Of a stretch of DNA of 64,000 nucleotides, positions 1 to 7,697 are shown piece after piece. This DNA is from Spirochaetae bacterium HGW-Spirochaetae-3 (GTDB lineage Bacteria > Spirochaetota > Spirochaetia > Treponematales > UBA12059): positions 413,118 through 477,117 of the forward strand of contig PGXV01000006.1 in assembly GCA_002839315.1 (NCBI GenBank). Reading direction: 5' to 3'. The notes beneath the pieces were generated by a model. That model was not told the origin of the DNA and did not search any database. It saw only the letters and a program-made list of their open reading frames with translations. The position numbers and the translations under genes were made by a program. Each line of letters begins with the position of its first letter. Position 1 is the stretch's first letter.

Positions 1-489
1 AGCGCCAGGACCGGGTATGGCGAAGCGAGCGATGGCCGCGGCGTCCGCTCCCGGCCTTGCCGCGAGATAGGCGATCGCGCCGTCCGGCAGGACCGTTCCT
101 TCCTCCGCCTCCATGGGCAGTCCCGTATAGAGCGAGACGAACAGGCGAACGGACCCGGTCCCGACCTCTATGCCCGGGGGCAGGATAGGGAGGTACAATT
201 CCTCGAGTACGCTGACCCGTTCCGCCGGATCGAGAGCGCGGTCCGGTGTGGAGAACGCCTTCGCCGCGTCGGCCGCCGGTACGCCGAACGCCTTCTCGAC
301 GTCTATCCACGAGTACGATCCGCGGATGTCCGCCGGATTCGGCATCCCGGCCAGCTCGCCCGTCTTGAATTTTACTGGTTCCTTGGTCGAAGTCGTGTTC
401 CAGTAGCCCAAGGCCTTGCTCGCAGCAACGCCTCCGAGGACGGCTACTACGACGACGATAGCCAGAGGCAGGGTCTTTACGCGTATCAT
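1..489 (-). CDS. Membrane-anchored protein with a DIRG-type motif, C terminus beyond left edge
   Basis: The reading frame is open from an ATG at 489 to the window edge (163 codons seen). It begins with a short basic segment and a hydrophobic helix (about residues 5-28), so it is exported or membrane-anchored. Residues 49-70 read NPADIRGSYSW followed by a VEKAFGVP element. This resembles the short 'DIRG...F(G)(I/V)P' helical module that I recall beside or fused to 4Fe-4S membrane proteins in anaerobes. The start codon overlaps the stop of the upstream 4Fe-4S membrane protein (ATGA), with a GGAGG-type site just before it, so the two are translationally coupled. Function is unknown; a small electron-transfer subunit is inferred from context. 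The end is cut off, so length and any C-terminal domain cannot be judged. Confidence 0.6.
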   Translation of the reverse strand, partial: MIRVKTLPLAIVVVVAVLGGVAASKALGYWNTTSTKEPVKFKTGELAGMPNPADIRGSYSWIDVEKAFGVPAADAAKAFSTPDRALDPAERVSVLEELYLPILPPGIEVGTGSVRLFVSLYTGLPMEAEEGTVLPDGAIAYLAARPGADAAAIARFAIPGPGA

Positions 490-1349
490 ATCGCCTCCTT
501 CGGCGATTCGGCCTCGCCGGCGGCCAGTACTACGGTCTTCTCGACCGGGCAGGAGGCCTCGCTCGTGCACTTGAGGCAGCTGATGCACTGGTGGTCGCGC
601 ACCGTACCGCTCGTCGATACCTCTATGTTCATCGGACAAGCCCGGTCGCAGGCCTTGCACGATATACAGGTGGACGGTACGCGCTTGATCCCGAATATCC
701 TGAACAGGTTGAAGAGGCCCTGGAACGCGCCGTACGGGCAGGCGTACTTGCAGAACGGCCGTTCGACGAACAGCGACAGAAGGAGCGTCGCGACGAGTAT
801 CGCGGCGCCGGCTATCGCGACTTCGCCCGTCCAGAAGTTGAACAGCGCGTAGTACGGGTCGTAGTCCTGGAAGATGAGCTTCCCGGTCACGATCGTCATG
901 TACGATACCCACAGTAGCACGACGTAGCGGAGATACCTGAGCCATCGGTCTATTCCGCGCGGTACGAACGCGTTGTAGCGTTTCTTGAAGATCTTCCTGC
1001 CTATGGAACCGAGCCATTCCTCGACGCTGCCGAGCGGGCAGACCCAACCGCATATCACCGGGCCGAATAGCACGGATAACGCGAGCGCTATGACGCCTAG
1101 CGCAATAGACGACTCGTGCACTTTCTTGACGAGCGTGCCGGCAGTAGCGAGCTGCCAGAATGAGACTACCCCGCCGAAGGGGCATATCGCATGCAGAGAC
1201 GCGCCTTCGACGAAGGAAAGCGTCTCGACTCCTCGCTCGCGCAGCGCCTCGTTCGTGGCTATCGTCGCGACGAGCGCGAAGAAGAAAATCTGGACGCTCC
1301 GCCTCAGCCAGGGGGAGGCTTTCTTGGGTTTAACCGTTCCGATCTGCAT
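486..1349 (-). CDS. NapH/NosR-type polytopic 4Fe-4S membrane protein
   Basis: 287 residues with about five membrane helices. It has the two cysteine pairs typical of NapH/NosR/CcoG-like quinol-side proteins (CGWVCPLG at 100-107, CKYACPYGA at 200-208), then two cytoplasmic ferredoxin motifs: CISCKACDRACPM at 228-240 and a CxxCxxC...CP set at 255-268. The second cluster has extra residues before its last Cys (CTSEASCPV). Such proteins pass electrons between the quinone pool and periplasmic or cytoplasmic partners. It lies between a ferritin-like exported protein and the DIRG protein, the latter overlapping by 4 nt, so this is probably one operon. No nap, nos or ccoNO catalytic subunit is visible, so the electron acceptor is unknown. 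Confidence 0.85.
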   Translation of the reverse strand: MQIGTVKPKKASPWLRRSVQIFFFALVATIATNEALRERGVETLSFVEGASLHAICPFGGVVSFWQLATAGTLVKKVHESSIALGVIALALSVLFGPVICGWVCPLGSVEEWLGSIGRKIFKKRYNAFVPRGIDRWLRYLRYVVLLWVSYMTIVTGKLIFQDYDPYYALFNFWTGEVAIAGAAILVATLLLSLFVERPFCKYACPYGAFQGLFNLFRIFGIKRVPSTCISCKACDRACPMNIEVSTSGTVRDHQCISCLKCTSEASCPVEKTVVLAAGEAESPKEAI

Positions 1350-1379
1350 GTTCGCTCCTTCAACTCGAGATTCTACGCT

Positions 1380-1913
1380 CTAGTATTTCGACAGTTGGTT
1401 CCGAAAGGCCTTCAGGTGATTCTCGCTCGCCCGCATAAGGCGCTCGAACAGATCCTTGACGGACGCGTACTCGGGCCTTGATAACTCGGGGCGCGCTAGG
1501 AACGCCGCATACATCGCTATGTTGGCTATTTCCGCGTCGACGCCGGCCTGCGCGGCCGCCTTGAGGTCTGAGGGAACGACGATGGCCGATGCCGATCCGT
1601 CGGAGGGGAAGGGAAGCCCGCGAATCCGGAATTCTTCCTTGAGCCAGGCCAGATGCTGCTCCTCGGCGGCCATGATATTGTCGTACGGCCTCATCGCGCC
1701 GAATTTCTTCATGATGGCCGCGTATTCGCCGTGGGCCAGGTATTCGTCCTCAGCGGCCCAGCGCAGCATGTCGACGATAGTGAACGCTTGGCCGGTCTTT
1801 ATCGCCGCGGTCGCCGCGCTTGCGCCGTACCCGGTATCCGTGGCGTAACTCGAGGCCGCCGTCGTAAGGAATGCTATGGCCATGACCAATACTCGTTTCG
1901 GTGCACTCTTCAT
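1380..1913 (-). CDS. Exported ferritin-like DUF2202-type protein
   Basis: 177 residues from the ATG at 1913, which has GGAGG five bases upstream. A longer in-frame start at 1982 lacks such a site and would precede the signal peptide. The protein opens with MKSAPKR and a cleavable-looking hydrophobic segment. The mature part is helical, with ferritin-like iron ligand patterns: AAEDEYLAHGEY, AAEEQHLAWL, DAEIANIAMY and ASENHLKAF, matching the DUF2202 four-helix bundle. DUF2202 proteins are presumed di-iron proteins of unknown role. The 3' end is 30 bp from the 4Fe-4S membrane protein gene, suggesting a ferroxidase, peroxide-scavenging or electron-storage partner outside the membrane. The upstream 1914-2000 stretch is AT-rich and likely holds the operon promoter. 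Confidence 0.75.
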   Translation of the reverse strand: MKSAPKRVLVMAIAFLTTAASSYATDTGYGASAATAAIKTGQAFTIVDMLRWAAEDEYLAHGEYAAIMKKFGAMRPYDNIMAAEEQHLAWLKEEFRIRGLPFPSDGSASAIVVPSDLKAAAQAGVDAEIANIAMYAAFLARPELSRPEYASVKDLFERLMRASENHLKAFRNQLSKY

Positions 1914-2041
1914 TGTATCCTCCGAAGCAATAGATATAATAAAAGCAATATAGCATAAACCATATAGCAACTTGCGTGCCATGTTATAGGAGAGTCGAAA
2001 TAATAAGTATAAGTCATTGATCGATAAAGAAAAGGAACCTG

Positions 2042-2068
2042 AAAAAAATCGTCAGTCTCGGACTGACG
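2042..2068 (-). terminator. Rho-independent terminator of the cupin gene
   Basis: An 8-bp perfect stem (2050-2057 with 2061-2068, 3-nt loop) is followed on the minus strand by seven T (2048-2042). It lies about 75 bp after the cupin stop. A second, weaker hairpin (CCGGC/GCCGG, 2080-2094) precedes it. Confidence 0.8.
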
Positions 2069-2144
2069 GGTTTGCTAAGCCGGCGATAAGCCGGAGTAGG
2101 GGAAAAAACAAGCGCTATGAGAAAAATATGCCCGACTCCGGCCC

Positions 2145-2489
2145 TTAGTATGAGTCGCCTGACTGCGGCACGAGGCATATAAACCTGAGCGGACTCGAGC
2201 CGGTATTGACGAAGTTATGCTTCTTGCCGCCATCGATATAAGCGACCGATCCTGCCTCGATCGGCTGTTCGACGCCGTCAATGACGATCTTCCCCTGACC
2301 CTCGAGAATATAGTTGGCGTGGAACCACTCGTGCGCGTGATACGGGCTTTTACCTCCAGGCCGTACGGTGAACACGCGGAAGAATCCGTCGTAACCGTCC
2401 TTCGGGCCTATGAGTATGCGCTTCGTAACGCCCTCTATGCCTTCCCCGACCATCGCTACCGATTGTACGTCGTTTTCATGCCGAACCAT
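2145..2489 (-). CDS. Small single-domain cupin protein
   Basis: 114 residues forming one cupin_2 barrel. Cupin motif 1 is recognisable around residues 48-66 (GGKSPYHAHEWFHANYIL), giving His ligands and an acidic position. Motif 2 is around 80-96 (AGSVAYIDGGKKHNFVN). Stand-alone cupins of this size bind a divalent metal and act as dioxygenases, isomerases or sugar-binding sensors; the substrate cannot be told from sequence. The ATG is preceded by an AAAAGGGGG tract. A strong terminator follows downstream. The next gene upstream (CIA30-like) is 21 bp away, so the two may be co-transcribed. Confidence 0.8.
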   Translation of the reverse strand: MVRHENDVQSVAMVGEGIEGVTKRILIGPKDGYDGFFRVFTVRPGGKSPYHAHEWFHANYILEGQGKIVIDGVEQPIEAGSVAYIDGGKKHNFVNTGSSPLRFICLVPQSGDSY

Positions 2490-2510
2490 GGGTACCCCCT
2501 TTTATTCCTA

Positions 2511-3077
2511 TCATTCGTAGAATGACACGCTGTAGATCCGCATGTACGCGTTGAAGTCCTCGTAGGCGGCTACCAGGGCGACGCTCGACAGGAAATCCGT
2601 CCTTACGTTCTTCCTGAAGGCGCTCTCCGCCTTGAAGGCGCCGAACGGAATGCGTATGACGCTTCTCTGCGGCGTCGGCCTGAAGGCCGCTCCGTAGTAG
2701 CTCCACGGAAACACGTTATCCTTCGTTCGGAGGAACACGTACCAGGACGTCGGGGTGCGGGCGTCGACCTCGATTGCAACGCCCGAGTAGCCTGACGCGT
2801 CGAATAGACCATCTTCACGCTTCAGCCGTACCTGTATGAATCCGCCGCCCTTGGTTACGACCCTGCCCGCGAGGAGCAACGCCCGCTCGCCGTCAACTTC
2901 GATGACGGCTGGCGGTACCAGCTCGGAATTGCCGCCCATGACGCTATCCGCTATGGGCTCCCACTTCCAGCCTGGCGTCTCCGATGGCGATGCTCCTGGA
3001 TTGAAAATCGAATACCCCTGAGCCCCGAGTCCAACGGCTACCAGCGGGAGCATGGCAATGAGCGCTAAGGATTTCAT
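2511..3077 (-). CDS. Exported CIA30-like carbohydrate-binding-fold protein
   Basis: 188 residues with a clear N-terminal signal peptide (MKSLALIAMLPLVAVGLGAQ, cleavage probably after GAQ). The mature part has the SVMGG-S motif (about residues 45-50) and the beta-rich pattern of the CIA30/NADH:ubiquinone oxidoreductase intermediate-associated family, including VAIEVDARTPTSWYVFLRT and RIPFGAFK elements. In bacteria these are jelly-roll proteins of unknown role, often treated as carbohydrate-binding-like. There is no sign that it works on respiratory complex I here. It sits 21 bp upstream of the cupin on the same strand. Confidence 0.75.
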   Translation of the reverse strand: MKSLALIAMLPLVAVGLGAQGYSIFNPGASPSETPGWKWEPIADSVMGGNSELVPPAVIEVDGERALLLAGRVVTKGGGFIQVRLKREDGLFDASGYSGVAIEVDARTPTSWYVFLRTKDNVFPWSYYGAAFRPTPQRSVIRIPFGAFKAESAFRKNVRTDFLSSVALVAAYEDFNAYMRIYSVSFYE

Positions 3078-3129
3078 GGTACGAGTATAGTTCTCGATAG
3101 GCTTGGCAGAAAGGGCTGAAGGGCAAGAA

Positions 3130-3804
3130 TCAGACGTTGGGCAGAAGTGCCAACGCGGAAAAGACGTGGCACGCGGTGCCGCCGAGTACGAAAACGTGCC
3201 AGGCTATGTGGTACCAGCCCCAACGTCGGCTCAGCACGTAGAAAACCGTGCCGAACGAGTAGCACAGGCCGCCGGCGAGCAGCAGCGCGACGGCGGGACC
3301 GGGCGCCGATTCCTTGAACGGGCGCCAGACGAGCGCTATGAGCCAACCCATAGCCAGGTAGGCCGCGAGGGTGATCAACGGCCATCGATTGAGGAACAGC
3401 GCTTCCATTACGATGCCGAACGCCGCGATCGCCCATACCGCGCCGAAGAGCCACCAGCCAGGACCTTCTCTCAGCACGGTCAGGGCGAACGCGGTGTAGC
3501 TACCGGCGATCAGTACGAAGATGGTCGCGTGGTCGAATATCTCGAAGATTCGCTTGATACGCGGTTCGCGGAACGCGTGGTACAGGGTCGACGACATATA
3601 GAGCGCTATCATGCTGGAACCGAAAATAGCGAAGGACACGACATGCCAGGCGGTACCCCGCCGCGTCGCGTTGTAGACCAGTATGACGAGGCCGACCACG
3701 GAAAGGATCGCGCCCAATCCGTGCGTCACGGCGTTGCCGGCTTCCTGCGCTACGGAGAATACGCGAGGCTCCCTGGCGGTTCGATCCGAAAATGGGACTG
3801 GCAT
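3130..3804 (-). CDS. Hemolysin III / YqfA-TrhA family membrane protein
   Basis: 224 residues, seven predicted helices, matching the usual length of the bacterial HlyIII (PAQR-like) family. Family signatures are present: GNAVTHGLG near the N terminus (first His), SSTLYHAF near residue 80 (S and H of the putative zinc site) and WYHIAWHVFVLGGTACH near the C terminus (HxxxH). These residues would form the zinc site of an intramembrane hydrolase-like fold. In bacteria the family is linked to membrane-lipid or energy homeostasis; the hemolysin name is historical. Neighbours give no specific clue. Confidence 0.9.
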   Translation of the reverse strand: MPVPFSDRTAREPRVFSVAQEAGNAVTHGLGAILSVVGLVILVYNATRRGTAWHVVSFAIFGSSMIALYMSSTLYHAFREPRIKRIFEIFDHATIFVLIAGSYTAFALTVLREGPGWWLFGAVWAIAAFGIVMEALFLNRWPLITLAAYLAMGWLIALVWRPFKESAPGPAVALLLAGGLCYSFGTVFYVLSRRWGWYHIAWHVFVLGGTACHVFSALALLPNV

Positions 3805-3879
3805 GGCTGGCTCCCGGTACGTCGATATGGATAACGATATCCGCTACACCAGTTAGACACCGTTACGCCCCGGGGGTTG

Positions 3880-4734
3880 CTAACGCCTCGACCGCCGCGC
3901 CGTCACGATCGACGAGCCGACGACCGCCGCGATTATGATAGCACCGCCGGCCATGGCGTTCGCGCCCGGTCTCTCCCCGAGCGCGAGGAAGACCCACAGA
4001 GGGTTGAAGACAGGCTCGAGCCCGGCTATGATCGATCCCTGGATCGCGTTGACGCGCTTGATGCCCCATGACAGTAACACGGCCGCCAGGCCTATCTGGA
4101 ACACGCCGAGGGCGCCGATAGCCATCGCCGCCTTGACGCTGAAGACGGGCGCCGGCATGAAGAGCGCTATGACGAATCCTATGACCGCCGTGATGATATG
4201 GGCCAGAAGGTTCGATTCCAGCGGCGATCCGTCCTTCTGCATGCGCATGAAGACGAAGTACGCCGCGAAGGTGACGCCGGCCGCGATCGCCGCCATGTTC
4301 CCCGGCATGGAGCCGCCGCCGATGTCGCCCATGAAGAATAGCGCCATGCCGCCGGCTACCGCCGCGAACGCCAGCCAATGCTCCGGCTTGGGCCTCTCCT
4401 TAAGGAGGATGGCGCCGAGTATCGCGGTAAATATCGGGGAACCATATTGCAGGAGTATCGCGTTCGCGGCGGTCGTCGCCTTGTTGGCGTAGATGAACAG
4501 GAACATCGTCATGGAGCTGGCGACGGCCGCGCCGACCTGCGGCATCGAAAACGTGAATTTCGGTTTGCGTATCCATATGAGGAGGAATACCGCCGCCACG
4601 ATGCTACGGCCGCAGGCTATGGCGAAGGGGTTCCAGTCTACCAGTTTTATAAGGAGCCCCGCGAGGCTCCAGAGGAAGGCGGTCCCGGCCAGGGCGAGGG
4701 CGCCAATAGCGCGGTCCTTTTCAACGTACGTCAT
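3880..4734 (-). CDS. EamA/DMT-superfamily permease
   Basis: 284 residues from the ATG at 4734. The frame continues upstream to 4899, but those residues are arginine-rich and unlike the family, so the internal start is preferred even though no clear ribosome site is visible. Ten hydrophobic helices arranged as two EamA repeats (about 10-140 and 150-280). Typical features are GTAFLWSLAGLLIKL in helix 1, ILLQYGSPIFTAILGAILLKERP and a matching second half ending in ALGERPGANAMAGGAIIIAAV. DMT permeases export metabolites such as amino acids or drugs; the substrate is unknown. Confidence 0.85.
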   Translation of the reverse strand: MTYVEKDRAIGALALAGTAFLWSLAGLLIKLVDWNPFAIACGRSIVAAVFLLIWIRKPKFTFSMPQVGAAVASSMTMFLFIYANKATTAANAILLQYGSPIFTAILGAILLKERPKPEHWLAFAAVAGGMALFFMGDIGGGSMPGNMAAIAAGVTFAAYFVFMRMQKDGSPLESNLLAHIITAVIGFVIALFMPAPVFSVKAAMAIGALGVFQIGLAAVLLSWGIKRVNAIQGSIIAGLEPVFNPLWVFLALGERPGANAMAGGAIIIAAVVGSSIVTARRSRR

Positions 4735-4826
4735 GGCCGCGATACTATCGCGCGGCGACGAGGATAGGCAAGGACCGCTGCTGCGCCGGACCGCGGCTGG
4801 ATTACCGCGGCCCTTCGCGGCGTTGG

Positions 4827-5495
4827 TCAATGGGCGCAGTCGTGTCCTTCGTGGGCGGTGCAGCCTATTCCCGAATCCTTGACCGAACCGGCCAGCCACG
4901 CGTCGATGACCGACCTCGCGTCGCCGGCGGCGCCGCGGATAACGTCGATGCCGTTAGCCTTGAGTACGCGCACGGCGCCTTCGCCCATGTTGCCGGCGAG
5001 CATGAGCGTCACGCCGCCCTTGGCCAGCACCGACGCGATGTCGCTCTTGCATCCGCAGCCGTCGGGGCTGTCGACGCGATTCTCCGACGCGACCTTGCCG
5101 TCCTTGATATCGTATACAGTGAAGTACTCGCAATGGCCGAAATGCTCGTCCACCATGCCGCCCCTGGTCGGGACCGCTACCTTATCGTGCATATGCTTCT
5201 CCTCTTGCTCTATTATCTGCCCGCCCTCTATACGGAGGGCTTTCCCGTTGATCAGCGCGTCCGCGACGACGCGGTGCGCCTCTTCCAGTATGCGGCCGAA
5301 GGTCTGCCGCGAGACGCCCATGCGCCTGGCCGCGGCTTCCTGGTACAGGCCGTCGAGATCGGCTAGCCGGATAGCCTCCGCGCCGTCCAGGCCGAGCACG
5401 ACCTCTTCTAGGGCGCGCGCCGGTATTCCCGCCGGCTTGAATAGCACGGCCGCGATGCCGCCGCGGACGCGCCGCTCGCTCACGGGGCGCGGCAT
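4827..5495 (-). CDS. DUF134 DNA-binding domain fused to NifX/NifB-type metallocluster domain
   Basis: 222 residues, two domains. Residues 1-95 are a DUF134 (UPF0251) helix-turn-helix module: MPRPVSERRV start, LADLDGLYQEAAARRMGVSRQTFGR helix-turn-helix. Residues about 103-205 match the dinitrogenase iron-molybdenum cofactor fold (VAVPTRGGMVDEHFGHCEYF, MLAGNMGEGAVRVL, GIDVIRGAAG). Cys-rich spots (CGCK at about residue 145, terminal GHDCAH) could hold a metal or Fe-S cluster. It follows mrp by 3 bp on the same strand, so the pair is co-transcribed. Inferred role: a transcription factor that senses a metallocluster or iron supply, perhaps fed by the Mrp carrier. There are no nif genes in the window. 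Confidence 0.85.
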   Translation of the reverse strand: MPRPVSERRVRGGIAAVLFKPAGIPARALEEVVLGLDGAEAIRLADLDGLYQEAAARRMGVSRQTFGRILEEAHRVVADALINGKALRIEGGQIIEQEEKHMHDKVAVPTRGGMVDEHFGHCEYFTVYDIKDGKVASENRVDSPDGCGCKSDIASVLAKGGVTLMLAGNMGEGAVRVLKANGIDVIRGAAGDARSVIDAWLAGSVKDSGIGCTAHEGHDCAH

Positions 5496-5498
5496 GAC

Positions 5499-6332
5499 TT
5501 AGTCTCCCGCTCCGCCGGACGGTTTCTTGATCGCGGCGAGGGCCAGCAGCGTCTCGGACGCTAGGCCGTCGGCCAGCTTCTTGAAATCCTCCGGGAGGGC
5601 GCTCCAGCGGAGTTCCCTAGCCTGAGCTATCTCCTCGCGCCAGGGGAGGCTGGCGAGTACCGGCAGGCCGAGGGCCTGCTCTATCGTGGAGCCGTCGAGC
5701 GAATCGAACAACTTGTGCTCGGCGCCGCACGACGGGCAGACCATCGAACCCATGTTCTCCACGACGCCGAGGACCGGCGCGTCGACCATGCCCGCCATCT
5801 TCACGGACTTGGCCACGATCATAGACACGAGCGATTGGGGCGTGGTCGCGATGACGACGCCGGACACGGGTAGCTTATTAAAGGCGGTGATCTGAATGTC
5901 CCCGGTTCCTGGCGGGAAATCGACGATCAGGTAATCGAGCTCTCCCCACTGGACGTCCGTCCAGAACTGCTCTATCGCCTTGGACAGGAGCGGGCCGCGC
6001 CAGACGACCGGCGTCGCCTCGTCGCCCACGAAGAAATTGATGGAGACGACCTTGATACCGTCCTCGCTGATGATGGGGACGAGCATGTTACCGTCTGATT
6101 CGCCGCGGAACGACGAGAGCCCCATGAGCCTGGGGACGCTGGGGCCGGTTATGTCGGCGTCGAGTAGGCCGACTTTATGGCCGCGCGCAGCGAGCGCCTC
6201 GGCCAGGAGCACGGCTATCGTAGACTTTCCCACGCCGCCCTTGCCGCTGGAGACTCCGATTACCCTCTTTACCTTGGAACCGCCCGCGCTCGGCGCGATG
6301 GCGCCGTTCGGAGATGCCGATGAATCCTGCAT
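5499..6332 (-). CDS. Mrp/NBP35-type Fe-S cluster carrier ATPase (ApbC-like)
   Basis: 277 residues. Deviant Walker A with the two lysines of the MinD/Mrp group at about residues 29-39 (SSGKGGVGKST), DxDxxGPS (LLDADITGPSVPRL), DFPPGTGD switch motif, and the C-terminal CPSCGAEHKLF motif whose CxxC bridges a 4Fe-4S cluster in the homodimer. Family members assemble and transfer Fe-S clusters in the cytoplasm. The N terminus has a short Ser/Pro/Ala-rich tail. The gene is the first of a two-gene unit with the DUF134-NifX fusion. Confidence 0.93.
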   Translation of the reverse strand: MQDSSASPNGAIAPSAGGSKVKRVIGVSSGKGGVGKSTIAVLLAEALAARGHKVGLLDADITGPSVPRLMGLSSFRGESDGNMLVPIISEDGIKVVSINFFVGDEATPVVWRGPLLSKAIEQFWTDVQWGELDYLIVDFPPGTGDIQITAFNKLPVSGVVIATTPQSLVSMIVAKSVKMAGMVDAPVLGVVENMGSMVCPSCGAEHKLFDSLDGSTIEQALGLPVLASLPWREEIAQARELRWSALPEDFKKLADGLASETLLALAAIKKPSGGAGD

Positions 6333-6485
6333 GGTATCCTTCCTGTCCCGACCCGTGTCGGTATGTATGGTTCAGTAGTGTATGCTGGAGTCTACAGCAA
6401 ATTGAGGATCGTGTTAAGGTGGGCATATGCCAGTATGCGCAAATCGGTATTTGACTGACGTTATCGTCTGCGATAGGCTTGTATA

Positions 6486-7697
6486 GTGGAAAGAATAATC
6501 CTTGGGGAACGCGAAGAACTGCTCTCGAAACTGATTCGATTCGTATCGGCGGTTGGCTTGCTGGCGTATCTGCCTGGCGTCATCGCGGGCGTCGTAGAAC
6601 GCCTGTGGGCCGTCGTAGCGGTGGATACCGTGGCCTACGCCGCCGTCTTGGCCGTCGCGTTCTCGCCGAGGTCGAGCCCTAACGCAAAGCTGACGGTGCT
6701 GGTCCTGGCTTCGTTGGGAACGGGAGCCGTCGTCCTCGTCACCACGGGCCCGCTCGGGGCCGGGTATATCTGGTTCCTGGCGGCCGTCGTCCTTTCGGCG
6801 CTCTTCGGCGACGGACGCGTGGTAGCGACTACCATAGGCCTGACCGCCGCAATCATGACGGCATGGGCGGCGGCCATCCTGTTCGGAGCCGAGGGTCACG
6901 GCGCTACGCCCTTCAACGTGCTCATCATATCGGGTAGCCTGCTCCTCATAAGCCTGTCCCTGTCGATGGTCATCCGGAAACTGCTCGACGACTTGTCGGC
7001 CGCGTTGGCCCAGAAGGTACTGCTCGCCGACGATCTCGCTGAAGAGCTCCGCAGGTCTATCGAGGTGCGCGGCCGGCTAGAGACTAACCTCGGTGAGAAG
7101 GTGGTGTTGCTCCGAGAGCTGCAGCACCGCGTCAGGAACAATATGCAAGCCGTCCTATCGCTGCTGTCGATCGACGAAGGGGCGGGGGAGCGCGGCCTCT
7201 CGGACGCGATACGGCGGATACGGGCTATTTCCGTGACCAACGACGTATTCCTGTCCGACCCCGATATGGGCCTCGTCGATTCGCGCGCCCTCGTCCGCGC
7301 AATAGCGCAGATGGCGGCGGAGGCCGAGCGCGACGAGTATTGCGGCATCGAATCGATCGGCGACGACGCGATAGAATTGGATCAGCAGACCGCCTCGATC
7401 GTAGCCGTGCTCATCAGCGACCTCGTCGCGGGGTTGGTGAGGGTAGGCGGGGTCCCCGACGTCCGGGTCGACGGATCGGGTAGCTACCTTCGCGTCCGAT
7501 TCCGTAGCCGCGACGCGGAGAGCGGGGGCCGGGCCCTCGCGGAGCTGTACGAGTCGGTCTCCGGGAGCCGAATGGCGAAGGGGGCAAAGCCGGACGTCAT
7601 GCTCGAATTGAGCGAGATGCCGGATGGGAGCGGGGCCTCCATCTATCTAGAGGCGGGCGGGACCGTTCGTCCGGCGGCGCAGGGTCCTGGCGCATGA
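6486..7697 (+). CDS. Membrane sensor kinase with HisKA_2 domain and degenerate ATPase domain
   Basis: 403 residues from a GTG. Residues 15-160 hold about five to six membrane helices with no extracytoplasmic domain, then a coiled linker. A HisKA_2 phospho-acceptor motif is clear (LLRELQHRVRNNMQAVLSLL, about 209-228). After it, the expected N box (NELVTNA-like) reads ISDLVAGLVRVGG, and I find no DxGxG or GxGxGL glycine boxes before the end. The catalytic domain is therefore eroded or very divergent; the protein may be a pseudokinase or scaffold. Its stop overlaps the AraC gene start by 4 nt (ATGA), so the two probably form one regulatory unit. Confidence 0.8.
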   Translation: MERIILGEREELLSKLIRFVSAVGLLAYLPGVIAGVVERLWAVVAVDTVAYAAVLAVAFSPRSSPNAKLTVLVLASLGTGAVVLVTTGPLGAGYIWFLAAVVLSALFGDGRVVATTIGLTAAIMTAWAAAILFGAEGHGATPFNVLIISGSLLLISLSLSMVIRKLLDDLSAALAQKVLLADDLAEELRRSIEVRGRLETNLGEKVVLLRELQHRVRNNMQAVLSLLSIDEGAGERGLSDAIRRIRAISVTNDVFLSDPDMGLVDSRALVRAIAQMAAEAERDEYCGIESIGDDAIELDQQTASIVAVLISDLVAGLVRVGGVPDVRVDGSGSYLRVRFRSRDAESGGRALAELYESVSGSRMAKGAKPDVMLELSEMPDGSGASIYLEAGGTVRPAAQGPGA

